Positions 43,259 to 53,908 of a stretch of DNA of 64,000 bases are shown here, piece by piece; position 1 is the stretch's first letter; every line of letters starts with the position of its first letter. The notes beneath the pieces were generated by a model that saw only the letters and a program-made list of their open reading frames with translations, was not told where the DNA came from and ran no database searches. A program made the translations under genes and the position numbers. The stretch spans positions 20,147,144 through 20,211,143 of the forward strand of contig OU342634.1 of the NCBI GenBank assembly GCA_910589415.1, read 5' to 3'. This DNA is from Malachius bipustulatus. Lineage: Eukaryota; Arthropoda; Insecta; Coleoptera; Melyridae.

Positions 43259-45832
43259 CTAAATATGAATGTCAAGAGGAGGCAGGTCAAGTATGGCCTC
43301 CAGTGCTGTCGTTGATGTAGTGTTCATGGCTCCCGTGATGCCTAAGCATGCAAGCCTTTGAACACTTTGAATTTTCATAATGGCTTGTTTCTGGTCGATC
43401 TTTGGCCACCAGACTAAACAGCCATATGTTAGTATGGGCCTGACCACGGCAATATACAGCCAATGTACCATGCGTGGTTTCAGTCCCCATGTTTTACTGA
43501 ATGACCTTCTACAAGCCATCAGTGCCATTTTACTTTTATTAATCGCTTTCTGCAGGTGAAGATTCCAGGTCAGTTTTGCATCCAGGGTTATTCCCAGATA
43601 TTTGACCCGGTCGTTCACCTGCAGCCGTTCATTGAAGAAGATGGGTGGAGTTAATTCCTCCATCTTGCTTCTTTTGGTGAAGGAGACCAGTGCCGTTTTG
43701 ACAGGGTTTACGCGAAGCTTCGCCCCGAGGCACCATTCCTCCACGATATTCAGAGCCCCTTGCATGAGCTCTGAGATGGTTTTAGTGTATTTCCCCATGA
43801 CCAGTATGACTATGTCATCCGCATAGCCTTGGGTATAATAACCTTTGTTATTTAGCTTGATGAGCAGGTCATCCACCACCATGTCCCACAGCAACGGAGA
43901 TAGGACTCCGTCCTGTGGGCATCCTTTGGTGACGGTGACCCGCATCGTCTCGCCAAACAGAGTTGCTTGGACTCTTCTGTCTTCCAACATAGCGCTCAGC
44001 CACCTAGTTGTGGTGTCGTCGACGCCATGTCTTCTAGCGGCCGATACCATGCAGCTAAAGGAGGTGTTGTCAAACGCCCCCTCTATGTCTAGAAAAGCCC
44101 CGAGGGCAATTTCTTTGTTGTCTAGTGATTTTTCAATTCTCATCACTAGCTGGTGCAAAGCTGATTCGCATGATTTACCTGGTTGAAAAGCATGTTGCCT
44201 CTGGCTTAATGGCCTCTCTGTAAGAAAGGTTTGCCTGAGATGCTTCTCAACCAGTTTTTCCATCGCTTTTAGTAAAAAGGATGTCAAACTAATCGGTCTA
44301 TATGCCTTGGCCTCGTCGTAGTCATTACGTCCAGGTTTCGGTATAAAAACCTCTTTTATTTCTCTCCAGGCCAGCGGAATGTAACCAAGTGCCAAACTGG
44401 CTCTGAATATCCTACAAAGCACCGGCGTGAGATCTTCACTCGCCTGCTCCAAAAGGGCAGGATAGATCCCGTCCGGGCCAGGTGACTTGTAAGGCTCAAA
44501 TGAGCTTATGGCCCATTTAACTTTTTCATATGTAATTATGTGTCTTGATGTCCTCCAGTCCTCCCTGGTGACCCTGTGATTCAGGTTTTCCAGAGTGTTG
44601 TGTAGGCCATCTTCCACTTCAATTACACTGCAGTCCGGAAAGTGTGCTCTGAGGAATACCTTAAGAGTTTCCCTTCCGGTTTCTGTGTAATTACCATTGC
44701 TATTTTTTAAGGTACCAATGGGGTTCAGGGGATCTTTTGCCATGAGTTTGTAGAGTCTTGCTCCTTCGGATGTCGTTTCCACATCCTGACAGAGCTTCCT
44801 CCACGCAGCTCTTCTTGCAAATCTGATCACCTTGTTGTATTCAGTAATGGTGGTCTTATATTCGTCCCACTTTCCTGTTTTTTTAGCTTTGTTAAAAAGC
44901 TTACGTGTTTTCTGTCTCATTTCCGCCAGTTTGGGGTTCCACCAACTGACATCCCCACCTTTCCGACGGGGTGTCTGAGCACAGTTGTTGTGATATGAGG
45001 TTGTAATGGCTACTTGGAGTTGTTCTGTAGCTACCTCGATATCGTATATGCATGCAATGTTGCTTTTGACATTGGTTAGATTTGCCCTCAACTCCGCCCT
45101 GTACCTCGCCCAGTCAGTCTTTCGTGGATTGCGATACAGCTCTGCAGTCTTATCAACGGAGTTGATTTCCAGCTGAATGTATCTGTGATCTGAGTGAGAC
45201 GGTTCATCAGATACACGCCACTTGACTACCCGGGCGCCGATACGAGGGGAAGCTAAGGTGATGTCAATTATTTCTTTCCGTCTCGATGTTACAAAGGTGG
45301 GTTCCCTGCCCCTATTCAGAAGTTCCAGTTTCCTGGATACCATAAACTGTAACAGTGACTCACCTCTGTTGTTTGTGTCGCTGCTGCCCCACACTGCGTG
45401 ATGGGAGTTTGCATCGACATCAATGATGACCTGGAGGTTATGGTCCTCGCAGTACTTAACCAGTAGTTCCATTTCCTGTGACGGAGGAGGACTGGTGGAG
45501 TCATATGGTAGGTATAATGAAGCTACTACAAGCTCCTTGGCTGCCCCATCCATATGATATTTCAGTATTACTGTGGTCAAGTCCCTGAAACATAATTGTG
45601 TTATAACCAGGACTTTTAGTTCGTTTTTCACGTAAATGCATGTTCTGCTGTTACCGTAGGCCCTATTGTAAATGATCTTACCTCTGGCAGCTCCTAAACC
45701 TGCTACGCGGCCGGCTACCAGACAAGGTTCTTGAATTAGGGCTACGTCTACATCTCCGGCAGCTAGAAGTCTGCACAGAGATGCGGAGGCAGCTTTGCTA
45801 TGCTGCAGGTTGATCTGGAGAGCCCGCAGCAT
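43259..45832 (-). CDS. LINE ORF2: AP endonuclease and reverse transcriptase
   Basis: 857 residues from an ATG at 45832 that matches the usual start of the endonuclease (LRALQINLQHSKAAS). Endonuclease motifs are LIQEP, SLYLPY, DVDANSHHAVWGS (about residue 140) and SDHR (about 215). Reverse transcriptase motifs are SPGPDGIYPALL, KAYRPISLTSF, LDIEGAFDN, KGCPQDGVLSPLLW and GYADDIVILV, followed by KYLGITLDAKL. The frame ends at a TAG in DIHI-SEARLGAYRL, where a sense codon is expected, so the natural ORF2 continues into the RNase H part. Cytoplasmic RNP and nuclear target-primed reverse transcription are known for the class. It overlaps the original end of ORF1 by a short stretch. Confidence 0.92.
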   Translation of the reverse strand: MLRALQINLQHSKAASASLCRLLAAGDVDVALIQEPCLVAGRVAGLGAARGKIIYNRAYGNSRTCIYVKNELKVLVITQLCFRDLTTVILKYHMDGAAKELVVASLYLPYDSTSPPPSQEMELLVKYCEDHNLQVIIDVDANSHHAVWGSSDTNNRGESLLQFMVSRKLELLNRGREPTFVTSRRKEIIDITLASPRIGARVVKWRVSDEPSHSDHRYIQLEINSVDKTAELYRNPRKTDWARYRAELRANLTNVKSNIACIYDIEVATEQLQVAITTSYHNNCAQTPRRKGGDVSWWNPKLAEMRQKTRKLFNKAKKTGKWDEYKTTITEYNKVIRFARRAAWRKLCQDVETTSEGARLYKLMAKDPLNPIGTLKNSNGNYTETGRETLKVFLRAHFPDCSVIEVEDGLHNTLENLNHRVTREDWRTSRHIITYEKVKWAISSFEPYKSPGPDGIYPALLEQASEDLTPVLCRIFRASLALGYIPLAWREIKEVFIPKPGRNDYDEAKAYRPISLTSFLLKAMEKLVEKHLRQTFLTERPLSQRQHAFQPGKSCESALHQLVMRIEKSLDNKEIALGAFLDIEGAFDNTSFSCMVSAARRHGVDDTTTRWLSAMLEDRRVQATLFGETMRVTVTKGCPQDGVLSPLLWDMVVDDLLIKLNNKGYYTQGYADDIVILVMGKYTKTISELMQGALNIVEEWCLGAKLRVNPVKTALVSFTKRSKMEELTPPIFFNERLQVNDRVKYLGITLDAKLTWNLHLQKAINKSKMALMACRRSFSKTWGLKPRMVHWLYIAVVRPILTYGCLVWWPKIDQKQAIMKIQSVQRLACLGITGAMNTTSTTALEAILDLPPLDIHI

Positions 45833-45873
45833 TGCAGGGTGTGTTCTTTCCTCCCATCACTCTGAAGGTTACC

Positions 45874-46956
45874 TCACCAAAACCGAGGTACGCTTTGTAC
45901 CCCCTTCCGGCGAGAGCCTTCAGAGACTCTCGCATCGATCCACAGCACAAGTGTGGTACCCTTACCGTCCCTCTCCCTGTGCTGTGTGATGATAGACCAT
46001 TCGTCTGTTTTAATGCCCAGATTCTGGTTTTCCAACAGACGAAAGGCTTTTGTTGGTTCCTCGAGGCCTGGTGTGTCTGCAGGAATGAAGACCACGACCT
46101 TAGTGGCTTTCACCACTTCTCTGGACGGGCCCACACGTAGTGCGGCCACATCCCAAGGTCGTAGCTTCGGTACCAAGTCCACCAGCCACCTCTTAGATTT
46201 TTCATTGGCGCAGGTGATGAAGACCACGCCCTTCTCAAACCTGGTGCTCTTGAATTGTGGCCCCAGTCCAGGCACGCCCCCCATCACCTGCTCCATGATG
46301 GATTGCTGGACCAGTTTTGCCTGGTGTTGATCCAGCCGCTCTTCGGGGTAACTTTCCATTACCACCGCCATTTTGAAAGCCGTCAGGGCTTGACTGTAGC
46401 TTACTCCGGAGCCAGTAGCACCCTGTGAGGATGCGCCAGGCTCGGAGGTCACAGTCTCCCCTTCGTGCTTTGGCTTTTTGGCCAGGACTTTGGTCGCACT
46501 CATCGCTGGGGATGGAGTACTTACCACTGACCTTGGCCTTTTTACAGATGGGGTGGCAGTTCCCTGTGATGCAGAGTTTGACGCTCTGCTGGGTCCCGCC
46601 TCTCCATCAGGGTTTTTTCGCTGGCGGTTTGTCCGCGGCCTTCTGGGTTTGATTGGTACCCCAGCGGCTTTCGCGAATTCAACTGCCAGCTTTCTACGCT
46701 GTGCACCCGACAGCTTAGGTCTCGGGGTTTGTATTAGGGCCCCTGAGGCCGTTTTTTGTTCAGCTGTCGTACTCGCTGGTCTTGTAGCACTGCTACTTCC
46801 CTGCGAGTCCGCACAGCTGTGTGTTTCAACTTGCATAGGTTCCAGGGTGGCATGGCTCTGGGGGCCTGCCACATCCTGTGCATCCATGCTAAGTTCTGAG
46901 GTTCCTTCTTGTGGAGGTCCCTCAGTTGTTTGTTTTGTTTTTTCGTTGGTTTCCAT
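45874..46956 (-). CDS. LINE ORF1 with DUF4780-like domain
   Basis: 360 residues from the ATG at 46956. The N-terminal half is low complexity (Ser, Thr, Pro, Gln) with basic patches such as RRPRTNRQRK. The C-terminal half carries the DUF4780-like fold: VSYSQALTAFKMAVV, then KSTRFEKGVVFITCANEKSK, RPWDVAALRVG and TTLVLWID. The last residues (KGVQSVPRFW) differ from what the class shows. Reading one base over near 45900, in a run of five C on the plus strand, restores a continuation into the ORF2 start region, so a single-base indel probably shortens this copy. ORF1 proteins of such LINEs bind their RNA. Antisense open frames over this GC-richer gene are shadows. Confidence 0.85.
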   Translation of the reverse strand: METNEKTKQTTEGPPQEGTSELSMDAQDVAGPQSHATLEPMQVETHSCADSQGSSSATRPASTTAEQKTASGALIQTPRPKLSGAQRRKLAVEFAKAAGVPIKPRRPRTNRQRKNPDGEAGPSRASNSASQGTATPSVKRPRSVVSTPSPAMSATKVLAKKPKHEGETVTSEPGASSQGATGSGVSYSQALTAFKMAVVMESYPEERLDQHQAKLVQQSIMEQVMGGVPGLGPQFKSTRFEKGVVFITCANEKSKRWLVDLVPKLRPWDVAALRVGPSREVVKATKVVVFIPADTPGLEEPTKAFRLLENQNLGIKTDEWSIITQHRERDGKGTTLVLWIDARVSEGSRRKGVQSVPRFW

Positions 46957-47414
46957 TTTGGTCCCACGAGAACTGGGGGAAATAAAGGTACTGCGCCATA
47001 ACCCCCATGACGCAGCAGGCTACATACAACGGGGTGCGCCAGGTTCCCCGAGGTTTGTCGCTAGTTGCCGAGCTCCCCCTCGACCATGCATCCATTGGCG
47101 CGCACAATACCGTGGATTTGGGGAGGTTTTTATAGTGGTCCTCATCCACGCAGACAGGCGGTTAAGCCAAGCCCCCGTGCCCCTGGCGTCACTACCCCGA
47201 GGCAGGTCACGACAGTGATATACCTCGAGGGTCGTTGTGCCACCTAGCGGTTTACGGTCTGTGCCATGTTTTGTCAGAGCCTTGTTAGCCGTGGTACTCA
47301 CAAGTGGCACCACGTTGCCCGGTCCCCACGATCTTGGACGTAAGGTTGGCTTGTCCACCACATGACTGGAATCGCCTAGGCTTTGACCAGTTGTGAGTGG
47401 ACCTTAAGGACCTT
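46957..47414 (-). promoter_or_regulatory. LINE 5' UTR / internal promoter region
   Basis: About 458 bp between the 5' border set by the target duplication and the ORF1 ATG. It is clearly richer in GC than the neighbourhood. A block at about 47085-47175 (GGCGCGC, TTTTTATAGTGGT, CTCATCCACGCAG on the plus strand) is also found at 7470-7560 in the small LINE remnant. LINEs of this class need a promoter inside the 5' UTR; the exact start site cannot be read from the sequence. Confidence 0.6.
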
Positions 47415-47426
47415 AACAACGACTTT

Positions 47427-47545
47427 ACTATACAAGAAAATTTTGAAGATCGAGTAACTTCGCCACATGGAAATGTGACCTGGCCACCAAGATCGTCTGA
47501 TTGAACATCTTTAGACTATTTTTGGGGGGCTGCCATAAATATTAA
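47427..47545 (+). pseudogene. Right part of the old mariner transposase
   Basis: Directly after the 12-bp LINE duplication the plus strand reads ENFEDRVTS, then HGNVTWPPRSSD, a stop, TSLDYF and WGAA, a decayed version of the region holding the third catalytic aspartate of WPPRSPDLTPLD-type mariner transposases. It joins the left part at 41930-42085. Confidence 0.72.
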
Positions 47546-50247
47546 ATTCATTTACTGTTCCGCTTTCAATTAATCATTACAAAATATCGCAAAAAAAGTG
47601 TTATCGATGCTGCAGAGTCTAAAATAAATGCTTGTGAGATAAATCAGTTAGGGTTACCCTCTCCATGTTAATCCTTCAGTTCTATTCTTTTTCTCTATTT
47701 TCAATAATAAAGAATCTGCCAGACTTGTAAAATTATGATTTTTCTGCCACTTTTATCTTTTCGCATCATTGAATCTATACCTATAATCCTTATCTTCATA
47801 AGTGTTAAACAAAGTTATGGCAATTGTTCCTTGATGTAATGTTGCTTATTTGTAACCAAATAAGGCCTGCGTTTTCTATTGGAGCTCAAAGGGGTTTATT
47901 TTTTGTACAAAGCTCTTCTACACAAAAGATGCGTATATAGGAATGTTCAAAGATGTTTGATTTATTTTGCAAACAGAAGATAATTAACTTGAGGCGCAAC
48001 ATCAGCTCTTTATGCGTGAGTGTTGCTTTATTATATACCAACGTTATAATAAACTAATTACCATCTTACTATAAAAAAGAGATATTCAAAATCTATTACA
48101 AGTTTCAGCATCAATTACTTCAAGTAACAGACTCTTCCGCCACCTAAAATATGTACACTAGGGTGCAAATATCATCTTACATCGTGGCGTACATGCACCC
48201 ATAGTTCTGGCGTCATTTTACCGAGTGTAGCTTATTAAACATCTTGTTTACTGCAAACAAATCAAAATTCCTCTCTTGGTAATAATATTATTACTGAAGC
48301 ACTAGATTTAGGTGGGGGTGTATTTTCACTGTACATATTTGGCAAGATCATATCATATCCTCCGTCGTATCTTGTACCCCATTAATTGCTGAAATGTTTA
48401 CCAGTATGCTTATTATATCCTGAATGTTTTCTGAATTAGAATATTATACGTTGTTGGATTCTCATTTACTGTTTACTCATTAATATCGTCGCATTGAACG
48501 GCTTCTGTTATTTCAGGGGAATCGTCATCAGGCTCATCAGTAAATGGTGGAGATAGGTACATATCCCGAGATCTCTCCCAGTCTGGTTATTGCGTAACCT
48601 TTCGAATCTCCTATAATTAGTTTTTTTTCTATCTCACTAGGTAGAAGAGTTCTCTACTAACTAGGAATTTTATTTATTTATGTGGTAAGAGAATAGAAAC
48701 AAACTCCTCTCTTGCGTTTTCTATCTTATATCAAAATTATTCCAAAACTGCTTCTGTTGCCAAAGTTACATTCTAAAAGTTTGTTAGGCCATTTAAAAAA
48801 AAATGGGAAAGGTTTTAAATTTGTGACTTAATTGTCAGCTAAGTCTCAACTTTGACAAAATGATATAATTGCAATTAAAATGACGTCAACAATTGAGAAC
48901 TTTTTCTTGATTTCCTGGACCCACAAATATCTGAATAGACTTAAAATGTAACTGCTGCAACAAAAGCAGATGTCCAGTTTCAACAAATTATCACTTACCA
49001 TTTTTTTTTCACTCAAGCCACTTCAACCAAGAACAATAACGCGATGAAAAGTTCAATAAATTATCATGTTAATGAAATATTTTCATCGCAAGAAGTATCT
49101 CTAATGAAAACAGTTTGATTTGCAATCAGAATTTGTTTCTTTCAGTCAAGCTAATAAAATTTCAGTAATATTTAACATCGTTCTAGAAACATTACGAGAT
49201 ACTATTTACGCATCTCATATAGTCATTTGCTGCAAGAGTAATACATATAGGTGTGGCATACTGTATGTAGTCGATACTGCAATTTGACCTTTCATGCGAA
49301 AAATAGTAATTGCATGGATTGTAAGCTGTCAAAGGGTCGGCAAAGCTGTTTCATGTATAGCTGCTATTACTTCCTGCATATGAATCCATTAATGAGAAAT
49401 GCAGTTAACACAGTGTGATTCTAATGATACCATCTCCTACATACCTGTCTCATTTTATCACAGTAATAATTAATGACATAACAGATACTTGGTTTTAGGT
49501 ACCTCTCTTAGCATTAAATACGTGACTCAACTTCACAAAAACGTCTGTATTGCAATTTTAAGGTTTTTTTAACTTCTCTCACTTCTGTGAAAAATAATTT
49601 CCTCTGTAAGCGAAGTGGAAGATGGTGTGACGTCGCTTAATTGGGCTAAACATATCGTGTCAAATGTTCCTTTGTTTCCCTGGTTTTTGCAGCACTGTGA
49701 CGTCGCTTACTCTATATGTTATAGAGCAGCCTTTTGGAAGCCCGAGATGACGAAGATATCATATTAAGGTATACAAAACCCATTACAAAAAGGGTATTCT
49801 AAAATTAGGTACTTATATAAAAAGGATAGGGAACAGCTGAAAAAACGATAAGAAGAATGAATCATCACACCGCAGCAGGTGTCATAAAAGATGATAAATA
49901 TTTTATTTTATTTTTTCTACTCCTAGCCTGCAATATGCATATTAAATATGAATCACCAGTGCTTTAATGGGTCTCATTAAGATACAAATTTTCATTAAAG
50001 CACTGGTCAAGCTATCCAATGGCAGAGGAGCATTTGCAATCGAATCGGTTCCTTTTCGCTCACAATCGCGGGTTGCTCCAAACCAACCGAAGTCACAGAG
50101 TTGTCATACTCACGACAAAAATTGCCTTGTGATATAAGTTCTGTATTTCTGAAAAAAAATTCTGAACGTTTATTTAATTTAGAACATAAGTAACATTCAA
50201 AGAAAATTTATCAAGATTTTATGTTACCTTAATTAATTTCATAGGTA
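47546..50247. other. AT-rich region without recognisable genes
   Basis: No frames with family features. A 13-bp GTGACGTCGCTTA word occurs twice in the same orientation (49627 and 49696 areas), and a hairpin at 49955-50007 is listed separately. Confidence 0.45.
49955..50007. repeat. Perfect 15-bp stem hairpin
   Basis: ACCAGTGCTTTAATG (49955-49969) and its exact complement (49993-50007) are separated by 23 bases. Short for a microRNA precursor; function unknown. Confidence 0.65.
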
Positions 50248-50251
50248 GGTA

Positions 50252-50542
50252 TGTGGGAAATTCTTGATTCTTTATTCAAACAAAGGATAAAAACAATAAT
50301 TGAAACAATTACTAATAACTGGAACTCTGTTTTCTTCTTAATATGGTCGTGGGTTGTCTAGGGATCGTCTTCAGGCTCGCACTGGCTGTAATTAATTAAC
50401 AACGACTTATATTATTTAACACGCGCAAAAAACATGACGTTCGGCTTACCGATACGGAGTTGACTGATTATTATTGACATTCTCGATGTTATGACTCCCA
50501 GTTGTCATGGGATTGCACCCATTGTCTATTCTCGTTCCCACA
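50252..50542 (-). repeat. Outer gypsy 3' LTR
   Basis: Minus-strand orientation, TG...CA ends with inverted TGTGGGAA. The last 97 bp of the pol remnant read into this LTR (stop at 50446). The purine-rich stretch just outside (50543-50562) is weak for a polypurine tract. Confidence 0.9.
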
Positions 50543-51069
50543 TTTCGGCTATCCTGGTCCTCATCGGACTCCGATGAGGTGGAAGCATCGTAGATGACCC
50601 ATTTCTTCATGAATTCTGCACAGGTAGAGGTTTTACATAGGCCTTCGTGAACCCCTTCTTTCTCCACGTCGTAGGTACTGTTCTGCTTAACATTGGTTAC
50701 TTGGGACGAACTCAGGAACTTCGATTTCAGCTTAAGGCCAGGTACAAACTGTGTTCTCTTGATCTTTACCAATTCGCCTAAGCGATACTGTGATGCTGGT
50801 CGTCTTCTTAGATTGTAAGTTCTACGGTTTTCATCTTTGGTTTTCAAAATTCTCTGCTTGGCATGTTGATGACATTCTTCACGCGAGTCCACGAAATCTT
50901 GAATCTGCTCTTCTTCCAGGAGACGTTTTGTATCCAAGTTGGTTTTGTCTCGCATCTTCACTCTCACTATGGACATTGGATGTAGTCTTAGAGCATCCAC
51001 GTGCTTTAGTTTCATTCTATCTAATTGATCTTCTATCAAGGGCAAGGAGTAACGATCTTCGACTACCAC
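50446..51069 (-). pseudogene. Outer gypsy pol remnant: RT start fused to RNase H end and integrase C-terminus
   Basis: This frame continues that of the gag-protease-RT part after a single TAG (51070-51072). It reads DRYSLPLIEDQLDR (start of RT) and then at once KHVDALRLHPMS, the usual end of gypsy RNase H. An integrase C-terminal region follows (HAKQRILKTKDENRRTYNLRR, RLGELVKIKRTQF, LKLKSKFL) and then an acidic tail. The RT catalytic box, RNase H core and integrase DDE are all gone. It is thus the product of an internal deletion, and the copy cannot move without help. Confidence 0.75.
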
Positions 51070-52743
51070 CTAGGTAATTTTACGATAGTCGATGCAGACT
51101 CTCTTGCTACCGTCTTTCTTGGGGACTACTACTACTAGACTGGCATAGTCTGATGAGTGTTCTACGATGCCATCTGCAAGCCACTCTTCCACTTGATTAG
51201 ATACTACTTGTCGTTCAGGAAATGGTAAACTTCTCGGTCTTTGATAAATAGGCTTCTCATCATTAAGAATAATTGACCTTTCAATGTTAGTATCTTTTCT
51301 TTCTGTAAGTCGTTTAGGTACGTACGTGTCTACCAAATACCTTACCACTTCTTTTTCTTCTTGTACAGCCTCTGTATCTATCGATATGTCTTCTGCGTTA
51401 CTATAAGTAGAGATGTGTAGCAAAGAAACAGAAGCTTTCTTCTTTATAGAGATGCCATTTTGGTTAATATTAATTTCGGCTTGACATAATAATTCTACAC
51501 CTAGTATTGCGTCAACTTTGATAATTCCTGTAGAAACTACGTAGATCGTCGTAGGAAATATTTCGTCATCAATAACTACTTCAGATTGGAAATACCCAAG
51601 TGGTGATACTTCTTGCTGTCCAAATCCTACTAAGGTCACTGTGGTGGATTGTAATTTGGGCTCATCAATCAGTTCATACGTTTTCTGATTTATGATATTA
51701 ACTGCACTTCCGGTATCAACGAGAGCATTTATTTTGATACCGTTAATTTCAATTATTTTCAACATTAGCTTGTTTTCCGAATTGCTTACTTCATTTTGCA
51801 CGGTCAAAGTTGCCTTCGTACTGTCACTTTCCTTGTCACATTCCACTGCTTTGTGCCCATAGAGGTTGCACTTAAAACATTTTGGTCCTTTGCTTCTGTG
51901 GGAACATTCCGTGGAACGATGTCCCATACTTCCGCAGTTAAAGCATCGTAGACCTTGCTTCCTCTTGTCAGTATCACTCAACTCGGTATGTTCGTGATAT
52001 TTTCTCTTATCGTCTTTAGATGGTCTATTTTGCCGAACTGGATACTGCTTGCTTATCTTCTCATAGATTTCCAGTTTATCTTTAAAATCTCTAACACTTT
52101 TCGCTCCATATAATACAGACTTGTTGCTTAAATTTTCTGAAACACCATCTATAACATATTGGAAAAGGGCATCGTGTTCTATTTTTCCTTTACATGCCAA
52201 TTCTTTCATGATTAGAAAATACTCCTGCATACTTTCATCAGCATTTCGTTTTCGCTTCGATAACATTCTATGAACATCTGCACTGTTTATTTTGCTTCCA
52301 AATTCATCCTTAAGTGCACTCTTCAACTTATCCCATGATTTTAGTCCCTCGTCGGATTGTATAAACAACTTCGCTACACCTTTCAACAACTTTTTGGCGA
52401 ATACTAATTTCTGCATCTCATTCCATCCGAAAATAGCTGCGTTTTCTTCAAAGTCGTCAATAAATCTTTCTACAGAGTAATCTTGTTTTCCATCAAATGA
52501 TCTCACAGATTCTTCGACATCTCTAAATGTCAGCGAAAACTGTGATCTCTCGTTACCTCTTCTAATGTTATCATCACGATATTCTTCTTCATCATCAGTA
52601 TGAAAGTTCTCATGTGTCTGCATTCTCCTGTAGTTATCTCTAAGTTTTCTTGCATTATCTTTACTTGTTCTTTGTGCGTTCCGATATCTTGATTTGATGT
52701 CTTCATATTCGCATCTTCTTCCATCATTGCTACTCGTTTCTTC
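51070..52743 (-). pseudogene. Outer gypsy gag zinc knuckles, protease and RT N-terminus
   Basis: An uninterrupted frame (ATG inside at 52623). A gag core comes first (SLTFRDVEESVRSFDG, VERFIDDFEENAAIFGW, then HRMLSKRKR). Two CCHC zinc knuckles follow (CFNCGSMGHRSTEC and CFKCNLYGHKAVEC), then a retropepsin with LVDTGSAVNII and ILGVELL, a linker, and the beginning of RT (ADGIVEHSSDYASLVVVVPKKDG and CIDYRKIT) before a TAG. This frame is the continuation of the charged gag region at higher coordinates. Nucleic-acid packaging and polyprotein cleavage are the known roles of these domains. Confidence 0.85.
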
Positions 52744-53667
52744 TTATGAATGTCTTTTTGCAAATAAGAATTCAGATTTTTCTTTTCCTTCGAACAAATC
52801 GTCTTCATAATCTTCGTCTCCATCATTATCCATATTTACAAATACATATTTTCTATATTCGTGGCCTAGTTCTTCATGTATACGTCTTTTTTCTTCACCA
52901 CTTAGCGCTTCGAACGCCACTTTACGTATTTTTTTGTTCATCTTTACGTATTTTTTCTTCATCCCGTCTTTTTACTTCTTCGTAACGTCTTTTTTCTTCA
53001 TTTTTACGAATTTTTCTTCAACTTTACGTCTTTCTTCTACATCTTTACGTCTTTCTTGATATTTCCGTCTTTCTTCTTCGTCTCTACGTCTTTCTTCGTC
53101 ATATTTGCGTCTTTCTTCTACATTTTTACGTCTTTCTTCATATTTACGTCTTTCTTCTTCGTCTTTACGTCTTTCTTCGTCATATTTACGTTTTTCTTCT
53201 ACATCTTTACGTCTTTCTTCTTCATCTTTACGTCTTTCTTCGTCATCTTTACGTCTTTCTTCTACAGTTTTACGTATTTCTTCATCCTTACGTCTTTCTT
53301 CATCATCTTTATGTTTTTCTACATCATCATCGTTTGTACTGCCATTTTCGTCGTCTTCATTCTCAGCTTGATTGTCGTCATTCTTTGCTAGGAGTGACAA
53401 GTCTTCTTGTCATATAAACTTGTCTTCTAAACAGCAGCACAAATGAAATCCCAACTCGTCTTGTGGAATTTTATTTGAATCAACCCCTAATATTATGCAT
53501 GCCGAAACTACGTCTTCCTATGTCATGTTTTCTTTTATAAAATCAACCTTCATTTGCTGTTGTTTATCATTTTCAAATACAAAGCCAGTGAATTCACGTA
53601 ATCTTTTCCTATTATTTCTATCGCCTTCATTTTCAAAGATAATGTTATGCAACGTTTTAATTATATT
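52744..53667 (-). pseudogene. Outer gypsy gag N-terminal part with charged helix repeats
   Basis: The gag frame begins at an ATG at 58588, is cut after about 20 codons by the inner gypsy element, and resumes here in phase after the 5-bp duplication. In-frame stops lie at 53518-53520 and 53410-53412. From about 53340 to 53000 the protein is an almost pure array of EERRKDEE/EERRKYEE units, a predicted long charged helix. Small indels disturb the frame near 53015 and 52935, and another stop lies at 52744-52746. Plus-strand frames rich in Phe and Ser over this region are shadows. Confidence 0.7.
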
Positions 53668-53908
53668 TGTAATGTATTCTTCCAATATTATCATTAAAAC
53701 ACACAGTTTTATTTAATGCTTTTATTTTTCTTCCCCAACTTAAGGCACATTACAAATTATATAAATTAAAACTAATTTTATTAATTCCACATTTTCAACC
53801 ATCTACTTTCTACATCTCTTACTTCTATATAGGTTAACTTACATTATTTCTTGTTCTTCTTTTTCTTATTTTTATTTACTTTGTTTCATGCTACTACCCA
53901 ATACCACA
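53668..53908 (-). repeat. Inner gypsy 3' LTR
   Basis: In minus-strand sense it runs from TGTGGTATTGG to CATTACA, with TG...CA ends. It carries A/T-rich sequence and no obvious frame. Confidence 0.92.

Larger units (their letters stand above)
42098..47414 (-). mobile_element. Full-length DUF4780-type LINE (I/R1/Loa-like)
   Basis: A 12-bp direct duplication AACAACGACTTT (42086-42097 and 47415-47426) gives exact borders for a 5317-bp minus-strand element. In transcription order it has a 5' UTR (47414-46957), ORF1 with a DUF4780-like domain, ORF2 with endonuclease and reverse transcriptase, RNase H, a zinc motif, and a tail of AAATACC units (about 42098-42117). Damage is light: two amber codons in ORF2 and a likely one-base change near the end of ORF1. 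It inserted into an old mariner transposase. Confidence 0.9.

Noticed and set aside
46478..47218. 246-codon plus-strand frame
   Set aside because: It lies antisense to LINE ORF1 and its 5' UTR and arises from the GC-rich codon use of that gene.
53056..53391. Phe/Ser/Leu-rich plus-strand frames resembling membrane proteins
   Set aside because: They are the reverse complement of the charged-helix repeat of the gypsy gag.
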